Below, piece by piece: positions 7,001 to 11,830 of a stretch of DNA of 11,830 bases. The notes under the pieces were generated by a model. It was not told where the DNA came from, searched no databases, and saw nothing but the letters and a program-made list of their open reading frames with translations. The first letter of the stretch is position 1; each line of letters opens with the position of its first letter. The position numbers and the translations under genes are program-made. This DNA comes from Methanobacteriota archaeon (GTDB taxonomy: Archaea > Thermoplasmatota > Poseidoniia > Poseidoniales > Thalassarchaeaceae), in NCBI GenBank assembly GCA_002712575.1, contig PATZ01000036.1, positions 25,033 through 36,862 on the forward strand, in the 5' to 3' direction.

Positions 7001-7851
7001 TTAGTACTCTTGGAATATATTTGATTATAGCATCTATATTAATGATAGTTGTAGAAGGTTTTGGAGTCAAATTACCTGAGATTATCAGTCCATTGGCATT
7101 TTCTCCATCTACTGCAAAGGTAAGTGTTGCCAATACGGCATATTATATTGTACAAGGATTTTCGACACGCTCATCATTCTTACTAATATTTTTGTGTTTA
7201 CTTTCTGACTTGGCATTATTCGTAGATCCGATAATAGTTGATATTTTCATTAATGAAGCAGGCTGGTCACAACAAAAATACAACGCAATAATTGGAGGAA
7301 TAGTAGTTTTGTTCACGATGTTGGGGCAAATATTTGGAGGATTTTTGGGAGATAGATATGGAGTCAGAGAAATAGCAATGATTGGATTTACTCTTCTTGC
7401 TTTAGCAAATGCGGGACTAGCATTTCTTAATGCATATTGGGAAAATACCACTATCATGACTGTTTATTTATGTGTAAAGGCACTAATATACGGAATTGCT
7501 TGGATTTGTGTTATATCAGTATCTATGAGACTTACATACAGTAAAGCCGGAGGAACACAATTTACTGCATACATGTCAATGTTCAATCTTTCAGCTGTGT
7601 TCGCATATCTCTTTTCCGGTAGGATGATTGCTACTTTTGATTACTTAACAATGTTATATATTGGTGCTGCTCTAACCTTAATTTCCGTAATTTTCTTATT
7701 ATTCATAGACCCAGATGAAACAGATAGGGTTCTTGAAGGTAGATTTGAAGATGATGATTCAGGAGGAGATTTAGGAGAAAATCTTTGGTTAGAAAATGAA
7801 AGACCAAAAGATGCCATATTAGTTGGAGGGACTGAAAATGTCACAGCTTAA
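4024..7851 (+). CDS. Subtilisin-like serine protease fused to AmpG-like MFS permease
   Basis: A single 1275-residue frame joins two normally separate proteins. Residues 1-25 are a signal peptide (Arg4-Arg5, then a hydrophobic core). About 92-156 resembles an inhibitor-type propeptide. The S8 domain (about 165-510) has a full catalytic set: Asp191 (AILDTG), His257 (HGTHVAG), oxyanion Asn364 (SAGNE) and Ser441 (SGTSMATP). A beta-rich stretch leads to a single helix (635-657) and a basic cytoplasmic linker. From 708 on is a major-facilitator transporter: LAQGLPAGF, LPWTFKFVWGPVIDL, GRRRPW (773-778) and QDVSVDA (820-826) resemble AmpG/acetyl-CoA transporter relatives, with GGFLGDRYG (1105-1113) in the second half. 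Two additional hydrophobic helices (about 948-973 and 990-1015) and an acidic linker separate the halves. Predicted topology puts the protease outside and both permease ends inside. Substrates are unknown; peptide capture is inference. The 3' end overlaps the glutaredoxin gene. Confidence 0.9.
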   Translation: MVERRTLLASSLIMIFILPLATSTILPPDNSKGGFDAKGVWTERVESGIHNEWWMDWSRDKNLNRIDDRLEWILEQPVEIQNDWWKRAPEKSSRLFINYDHHPTDYDVKAIEEIGGEVTFRPKYLDNVIVTIPTELITSESGILSLNGVVMIEDLGLAEPNMHEAAPTMGVNSVWDDLGLDGTGSTIAILDTGVRGDHEGLNDMDDDPFTCVTDPPNPLDPNPQPISDCDPKIVAFYDAVFTDEEQDPSTSYDSGTHGTHVAGIAAGSGGGQTDTSTGLKYIGAAPGAFLVTILACCDGDIEDIIQGAQWAIENKEKHSIDILTSSLGEQQIENHIDNDGSSSWSRQMDYVVEAGIITTLSAGNEFGGATFAGCNTIDSPGDAELPVTVGSLDKDLGLAIYSSRGYTSDLRVKPDVAVIGSNIMAPDAATSDGYTSKSGTSMATPLMAGIAALMIQANPDLTPEEFKDIIRVDSIEREIELLNDPGFNDCSILETRPDNEFGYGQADPVAFVESAGNIDRSLNISMNLETLQTINNESYVSGTSSGAISGQGGEVQVRVGSGDWKGAADVGGNGDWSEWRVKLLPHEKSGNSTIYARLIISEDRISPVDAKRVLLVDQAASNMGEDGDLVSIGPYIFFIPFFIALAILAYAAINERWIDKLEKKGEISQKESFDINKYDPRRFPQVIRNITKEWNNGASLIENQFRRLVSLCVLYLAQGLPAGFTYVAFVAYLSDNGTPPEEIAILFATIALPWTFKFVWGPVIDLLVIPEYGRRRPWILFAQSGMVISLATILFVPNIIDKIALVTILLFIHNLFSSLQDVSVDALAVDVLQPDEVAKANGMMFATKRGGMILGGAVLGMLVPTFGIKFVIMIQIPLLILIMLLPLFLLEKPENKLFPWNNSRDENGSVEDVLADSKEDLNLAWEENEDSEFKSARWTASNIYENRISISAALLWIGLVAWIFGSAIDILYLIGEPLIEGTLEEIFVKLSIISTLGIYLIIASILMIVVEGFGVKLPEIISPLAFSPSTAKVSVANTAYYIVQGFSTRSSFLLIFLCLLSDLALFVDPIIVDIFINEAGWSQQKYNAIIGGIVVLFTMLGQIFGGFLGDRYGVREIAMIGFTLLALANAGLAFLNAYWENTTIMTVYLCVKALIYGIAWICVISVSMRLTYSKAGGTQFTAYMSMFNLSAVFAYLFSGRMIATFDYLTMLYIGAALTLISVIFLLFIDPDETDRVLEGRFEDDDSGGDLGENLWLENERPKDAILVGGTENVTA
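7825..7830 (+). promoter_or_regulatory. Shine-Dalgarno site fixing the glutaredoxin start
   Basis: GGAGGG lies 7 nt before the ATG at 7838, inside the last codons of the protease-permease gene. It supports that ATG over the in-frame TTG at 7823 and suggests translational coupling between the two genes. Confidence 0.7.
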
Positions 7852-8107
7852 TGAGCATTTTAAAAAAAGTAAAACTGACTTTTTAATGTTCTCACAAACT
7901 ATCTGTGTATATTGCTCAATAGCGAAAAGACACTTGAAAAATAAAGGACTGAGTTATACAGAAATAAATTTGGATCACCATGAAGGATTAAGAAGAGAAT
8001 TAGTAATGGAAACTGGCCATAGGACTGTTCCAGTACTATTTGACCTTAGAGGAGATGAAATAGTATTTGTCGGCGGTTCTGATAATCTGATAGAATACAA
8101 ATTATGA
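7838..8107 (+). CDS. Glutaredoxin-like thiol-disulfide oxidoreductase
   Basis: Small (89 aa) single-domain redox protein of the thioredoxin fold, expected in the cytoplasm because no signal peptide is present. It shows the dithiol active site CVYC (Cys23, Cys26; CPYC is commonest in the family), the cis-proline segment TVPVLF, and the GGSDNL loop that binds glutathione or a similar thiol in classical glutaredoxins. Archaea often lack glutathione, so the physiological reductant may be another low-molecular-weight thiol or the thioredoxin system; this is inference. The start is the ATG at 7838 with a strong Shine-Dalgarno. The gene overlaps the end of the protease-permease gene by 14 nt, so the two are almost certainly cotranscribed. 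A functional link is suggested only by that arrangement. Confidence 0.9.
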   Translation: MSQLNEHFKKSKTDFLMFSQTICVYCSIAKRHLKNKGLSYTEINLDHHEGLRRELVMETGHRTVPVLFDLRGDEIVFVGGSDNLIEYKL

Positions 8108-8113
8108 ATGTAG

Positions 8114-8124
8114 AATTACTTATT
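8114..8124 (+). promoter_or_regulatory. Weak TATA-like box for the repeat lipoprotein gene
   Basis: TTACTTATTAG is centred about 28 nt before the ATG at 8148 and 22 nt before the one at 8142. No Shine-Dalgarno is seen, so a leaderless transcript starting near 8148 is possible. The match is weak. Confidence 0.25.
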
Positions 8125-8141
8125 AGCCTCCAAAGATTGGC

Positions 8142-10328
8142 ATGGTTATGAAAATTAATGCAGTTACCTTGGTGCTTATATTTTTGATATCTATTTTTGC
8201 AGGGTGTATTGAAGGCGGCAGTAGTGCAGGAGATAGGGAAAAGATAGCTTCACTAGAGTTGGAAATAAATAATCTAACTGCTGAAAATGAAGAATTATCT
8301 AGTAATTATGCAATTATTCAACAGACTCTGGGTGCTGCATTAATAGATTTAAATAGCTCTAATCAAGATGTTAATAATTTGACTTTGGCATTGACTTCTT
8401 TGGAATCACATAGAGATAATCTTGCTAATATTTTAAATGAAACAATGAATGAACTGAATGAAACTCAAGATGAGGGATTATTATCTCAACTAGAAAGTCA
8501 GATTGTCAATTTGACTACAGAAATGGAAGATGCAAACTCCGAGATTTCGGCTCTTAACAATCAAATAATGACTAAGCAAAGCGAATCAGAGCAATTATTG
8601 GCTACTATTAATGCCCTTCAAAGTAGAATTGATGGTTTAACATTTGATACACGTGAAATGGTTGGTGATTGTCCGATGGATAATCCAGGGATAGAGTTTG
8701 TCGGAGGATTTGATGATGGAACAGGATCTGGTATTGAGGGAGACGGTGAATTATGGAATGATGAAATTCAATTTCGACTAGGCGAATGCCCGGGTAACTA
8801 TGGAAGGACTTTGAATCTATCAAAAAATTATTGGGGGCCATCAGGCATCGCTAAAATGGGCGATAAGTTGGTTTTTGCTGGTAATGATGGCATACATAGT
8901 TGGGAGCCATGGATAACAGATGGGACTGTTTCTGGGACTTACATGGTCAAGGATGTTAGGCCAGAAGAATGTACTGTAAATGAAAATACAGGGGAAGAAA
9001 CATGTAATAACTATGGTAGTTTAACTTATCAAGATTTTAGTGGCATAAATAGAGATAATTACTGGCCTGAGTTAGTTGCCGGGAACTCAAAATTCTTCTT
9101 CTCAGGCTATGGCGAGGGCGGCGGAATGGCAGAAGTTTTTGTTAGCGACGGTACAGAAGAAGGAACTTATCTAATTCAGGATCAGTGGACTCATGAATAT
9201 TTCTCTTCTAATGGGTGGTGGGATTTCTACTTTGTTGGACCTAGAGATTTACATGTCATCCCTTCTTCAGGGAATCATCCGGATAGGTTAGTTTATTCTG
9301 GTTTTTGGGCACATTCAGGAGATGTCACGGGTGAAGAACCATATCTCACCGATGGTGTTACAACAGTCAGAATGGGAAATATAGTACCTGAAATAACAGA
9401 AGCGGGTCCTTACTGTTGTTTTGATTTCTTAGGATCAAAACCAAGAGATTTTACGCATGTAGACAATATGATCTATTTTTCCGCCGAAAGTAATGATAAT
9501 GGCAGAGAACTGTACAGATATGATCTTAATGGATTTGGAAATAATAGATTATTCTTGATAGGAGATATTAGACCTGGAATTGAGGGTAGTGAACCAGAAC
9601 AGCTCACCCCGGTCGGAGATAATAAGATATATTTCAGCGCAGAAGTAGATTCTGAAACAGGTAGAGAACTATATTTCAGCAGAGGAAGTGCTGTTAATAC
9701 CAATATTGTCATGGATATTTGGCCGGGTGAAAATAATAGCAGTAATCCTCAAAATTTAATCTCACATGGAGAAAATATATTTTTTACAGCAGATAATGGA
9801 CAAAATGGTACTGAATTATGGTATTCGGACAGTACTGTCACCGGCACTCAAATGGTAAAAGATATCAATACAAATGGATCAAGTAATCCAAGAAGTTTTG
9901 TTCTCTCTGGAGATATATTATATTTCACTGCATACAATGATCAATATGGACGTGAATTATGGAAATCAGATGGCACTGAAGAAGGCACTGTTATGATAAT
10001 GGACATATACGTTGGCTCAAATTCAACTTTCGATTGGGATCTTAATGAAAGGTTGTTTGGAGAACAGATGATTTTACATGATGAAAAAATATATTTTACT
10101 GCTAATTCCCCGGAATATGGGTATGAAATATGGCAATCGGATGGCACAATGCAAGGAACTAATATTTTATTAGATTTGAATTCAGGAAATAATTCTAGTT
10201 ATCCTTGGTGGCTAACAAGTTTTGGAAATAAATTATATTTTACTGCTACAAATATTGAACCTTATCCAACAGATGGAAGACAAATGTACTTTTATTGGGA
10301 TAATCCTGGTCCAGTAATAAATCTTTGA
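8142..10328 (+). CDS. Surface lipoprotein with coiled-coil stalk and ELWxxDGT repeats
   Basis: Exported 728-residue protein of unknown function. A hydrophobic N-terminus ends in a lipobox-like FAGC (Cys22), so it is probably lipid-anchored. Residues about 32-165 form a long predicted coiled coil, rich in Leu/Ile heptads and containing six N-x-S/T sequons. The rest is a repeat region matching the ELWxxDGT family: eight copies of a core like ELW-x-S-D-G-T-x-x-G-T-x-M-V-K-D-I start near residues 255, 331, 399, 456, 509, 558, 605 and 662. The last five are about 50 residues apart, which suggests a beta-propeller-like or solenoid head. The middle copies are degenerate (EPYLTDG, ELYRYD, ELYFSRG). 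Several Cys pairs (for example GDCP/GECP) may form disulfides outside the cell. The role could be adhesion or ligand binding; no catalytic motif is seen. ATG 8148 is an equally possible start. Confidence 0.88.
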   Translation: MVMKINAVTLVLIFLISIFAGCIEGGSSAGDREKIASLELEINNLTAENEELSSNYAIIQQTLGAALIDLNSSNQDVNNLTLALTSLESHRDNLANILNETMNELNETQDEGLLSQLESQIVNLTTEMEDANSEISALNNQIMTKQSESEQLLATINALQSRIDGLTFDTREMVGDCPMDNPGIEFVGGFDDGTGSGIEGDGELWNDEIQFRLGECPGNYGRTLNLSKNYWGPSGIAKMGDKLVFAGNDGIHSWEPWITDGTVSGTYMVKDVRPEECTVNENTGEETCNNYGSLTYQDFSGINRDNYWPELVAGNSKFFFSGYGEGGGMAEVFVSDGTEEGTYLIQDQWTHEYFSSNGWWDFYFVGPRDLHVIPSSGNHPDRLVYSGFWAHSGDVTGEEPYLTDGVTTVRMGNIVPEITEAGPYCCFDFLGSKPRDFTHVDNMIYFSAESNDNGRELYRYDLNGFGNNRLFLIGDIRPGIEGSEPEQLTPVGDNKIYFSAEVDSETGRELYFSRGSAVNTNIVMDIWPGENNSSNPQNLISHGENIFFTADNGQNGTELWYSDSTVTGTQMVKDINTNGSSNPRSFVLSGDILYFTAYNDQYGRELWKSDGTEEGTVMIMDIYVGSNSTFDWDLNERLFGEQMILHDEKIYFTANSPEYGYEIWQSDGTMQGTNILLDLNSGNNSSYPWWLTSFGNKLYFTATNIEPYPTDGRQMYFYWDNPGPVINL

Positions 10329-10368
10329 AATAGGAAAAGTTAGAAAAATAATTTATTTTGCATCCCGT

Positions 10369-10380
10369 CTATTTTATTAC
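10369..10380 (+). promoter_or_regulatory. TATA-like box for the putative metallopeptidase gene
   Basis: CTATTTTATTAC is centred about 27 nt before the ATG at 10402, the spacing expected for a leaderless archaeal transcript. No Shine-Dalgarno precedes the ATG. This is the clearest promoter candidate in the window. Confidence 0.5.
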
Positions 10381-10401
10381 ATCGTATAATTTGGCAATAA
10401 T

Positions 10402-11730
10402 ATGGACTCAGAACCTCCGAGGTTAAGAATTAAACCTCTGTTTGGAGATGGAGATGGGGATAAGATTCCAGATATTGAACTTATGGAAGTTAGGACATTA
10501 GGCATTTTTGCAGTTTGGTGGGATAAAAGATTCGATTGGGAAAGTCGTGCAAATTTTATCTTGAAAACTTTATACAAAGTTAGAGAGGATTGTATAAAAA
10601 ATTTAGGAATGAGTGACCCCAAAAATGTCAGATTGGGTTTTTATCTTAATGTCTACATCCATGACTCTGATTTGTATTACCCGGGAACTACAAAAAAAGA
10701 TGATTTATTCCCAGATAAGTGGTATGCTATGGTTAAAGATAACAGAATGGGCCTGCCTTACATGACTTTACCGTGGCAAGACACAGATGGCGATCTGGTT
10801 AGACATGAAGGTTTTCACGTCTTTCAGAATGAATGGTATAGAAAAAGAACAAAACAATGGCATGAGTTGAGTTGGTACATTGAAGCATCAGCCAGTTGGT
10901 ATGCTGCCGATCGTGCAAGTCAAAAAGAATCCATCACTAGTTATGAGAGAGTTCATTTCATAACAGCAAATCCTCACTTAGCCATATGGCATACAGAACA
11001 TAATAAGAAAATTGATGATCCAGACGAAAAAGAGCTTAATCAACGTCAATATGCTTTAGAATGTTATCTGTTCTTTCTTTGTGAGGTATGTAATGTTCCA
11101 AAAAATATCATAACTGATATATTTAAAATAAAGGATAAAGTAAATCCTGCAGAATACCTATTTAGAAAGATTGGAAGTCATAATTTACGTGAATTTTTTA
11201 CATACTGGGCTGCTTGTAACACGGATGACTTTAGTTATCTCTCCAACGCACAAAAAAAATTTATAGATAACCAAAGATGGAATAGTAAAAAATCTGTGTT
11301 AAATCAATTGGCCTTTAGTTGGAGTTCAAGGAATTTAAAAAGAGGGAATTCAAATGAGAATATTATTTTCCACCCAACCAAGGAATTAGTACCTAGAGGC
11401 TGGTCATATAATGTTCTAGAATTAAAGAATGATTACGGAGGGAAAGGAAAGTATGAATTTAAATTGGAAGGTGATGCTTTTGGAAGTGAGGGTGCACCGT
11501 CATACTTTTCAGGAAGAATATTGATTAAAAAAAATTGGAGTGCTCACCGAGAGAGAAGAGGAGTTACTAAACATATACCCTTCATAATGAGTGGAGGTAT
11601 TGAAGGAAGAGCATCGATCATAGCAGATCGTGGTGATTTGATTTATGTTATTATTACCTCAGTACCTGAGTATTTTACAAGTAATCAGACATACAATTAC
11701 AGACTAACTTTCAGCAAAAAAGAAATCTAA
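10402..11730 (+). CDS. Putative zinc metallopeptidase (HExxH gluzincin-like), uncharacterised
   Basis: I do not recognise the exact family. The 442-residue protein has a zincin motif, HEGFH (135-139), followed 22 residues later by WYIEASASWYAAD, in which Glu161 is well placed to be the third zinc ligand, as in gluzincins. This makes a metal-dependent peptidase fold likely, though activity is unproven. Near the N-terminus, residues 16-26 (DGDGDKIPDIE) form a D-x-D-x-D-type calcium-binding loop like thrombospondin type 3 or EF-hand-like loops of secreted proteins. The C-terminal third (about 330-442) looks beta-rich and ends in a possible accessory beta-sandwich. No signal peptide is visible, and an in-frame stop at 10387-10389 rules out a longer N-terminus, which is odd given the calcium loop and the secreted neighbours. 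The gene has its own promoter candidate and converges on the next gene with only 5 nt between stops. Confidence 0.75.
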   Translation: MDSEPPRLRIKPLFGDGDGDKIPDIELMEVRTLGIFAVWWDKRFDWESRANFILKTLYKVREDCIKNLGMSDPKNVRLGFYLNVYIHDSDLYYPGTTKKDDLFPDKWYAMVKDNRMGLPYMTLPWQDTDGDLVRHEGFHVFQNEWYRKRTKQWHELSWYIEASASWYAADRASQKESITSYERVHFITANPHLAIWHTEHNKKIDDPDEKELNQRQYALECYLFFLCEVCNVPKNIITDIFKIKDKVNPAEYLFRKIGSHNLREFFTYWAACNTDDFSYLSNAQKKFIDNQRWNSKKSVLNQLAFSWSSRNLKRGNSNENIIFHPTKELVPRGWSYNVLELKNDYGGKGKYEFKLEGDAFGSEGAPSYFSGRILIKKNWSAHRERRGVTKHIPFIMSGGIEGRASIIADRGDLIYVIITSVPEYFTSNQTYNYRLTFSKKEI

Positions 11731-11735
11731 ATTCA

Positions 11736-11830
11736 TTATCTTCTTCTCCCGCCGCCGGATCTTCTACCTCCGCCGCCGGATCTTCTACCTCCGCCGCCGG
11801 ATCTTCTACCTCCGCCGCCGGATCTTCTAC
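11736..11830 (-). CDS. Partial gene: Gly/Arg/Ser-rich repetitive C-terminal tail
   Basis: Only the last 30 codons lie in the window, ending at a TAA (11738-11736). They encode a low-complexity tail made of the heptad R-R-S-G-G-G-G in nearly four copies, finishing G-G-G-R-R-R. Such basic glycine-rich (RGG-like) tails occur on nucleic-acid-binding proteins such as helicases or single-strand binding proteins, but the folded part is outside the window and the function cannot be named. Another minus-strand frame is also open and would read V-E-D-P-A-A-E repeats. I prefer the R/S/G frame because its codons (AGA, GGA, GGT) suit this AT-rich genome better than CCG/GCG, and because it stops cleanly beside the convergent gene. 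The coding assignment is moderate. Confidence 0.5.
   Translation of the reverse strand, partial: RRSGGGGRRSGGGGRRSGGGGRRSGGGRRR
11751..11830. repeat. Perfect 21-bp tandem repeat, 3.8 copies, continuing past the window
   Basis: The unit gccgccggatcttctacctc+c (21 nt) is repeated at 11751, 11772 and 11793, with a 17-nt partial copy at 11814. The copies are identical, including positions that would be synonymous in the coding frame, which points to recent expansion or gene conversion. The unit is strikingly GC-rich compared with the surrounding DNA. No spacers are present, so it is not a CRISPR array. Confidence 0.97.

Noticed and set aside
11751..11830. Possible CRISPR array
   Set aside because: The 21-bp units are directly contiguous with no spacers, so this is a simple tandem repeat.
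11739..11830. Plus-strand reading of the repeats (for example P-P-P-D-L-L-P or A-A-G-S-S-T-S)
   Set aside because: No start codon lies in or just before the repeat, and the preceding plus-strand gene has already ended at 11730.

Overview
The window is AT-rich by eye and reads as a stretch of a planktonic marine euryarchaeon, most likely Marine Group II/III (Ca. Poseidoniia and relatives, Thermoplasmatota). This placement is an inference. It rests on archaeal-type RibL, RibH and RibB, TATA-like boxes about 27 nt upstream of some start codons (suggesting leaderless transcripts), and a dense set of secreted or surface proteins, including an ELWxxDGT-repeat lipoprotein and a large S8 peptidase. 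No rRNA or marker gene in the window confirms it.

Region 1 (about 1-2981, minus strand) is a compact flavin operon, transcribed ribB - ribL - ribE - ribH - trxB. RibB makes dihydroxybutanone phosphate, RibH condenses it to lumazine, RibE dismutates lumazine to riboflavin, and RibL adenylylates FMN to FAD. TrxB, an FAD-dependent thioredoxin reductase cut by the window edge, follows last. RibE is the bacterial two-domain enzyme and looks closest to the E. coli subfamily, whereas its partners are archaeal in type. No riboflavin kinase or early GTP-to-pyrimidine step is seen here.

Region 2 (3056-3934, plus) is a GHMP sugar kinase of the FKP/HddA branch, transcribed divergently from ribB with almost no spacer.

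Region 3 (4024-8107, plus) is the most unusual part. One continuous 1275-codon reading frame encodes a signal peptide, a complete subtilisin-like protease, a tether helix, and then an AmpG-like MFS permease carrying two extra helices between its halves. A small glutaredoxin gene overlaps its 3' end and has its own Shine-Dalgarno site. The predicted topology (protease outside, transporter N-terminus inside) is self-consistent and suggests a membrane-bound 'cut and import' machine.

Region 4 (8142-11730, plus) holds a surface lipoprotein with a coiled-coil stalk and eight ELWxxDGT-type repeats. After it comes a 442-residue putative gluzincin (HEGFH plus a downstream Glu) with no visible export signal.

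Region 5 (11736-11830) is the 3' end of a convergent minus-strand gene built of perfect 21-bp repeats, most likely a Gly/Arg/Ser-rich tail. No RNA genes, insertion sequences or CRISPR arrays were seen.
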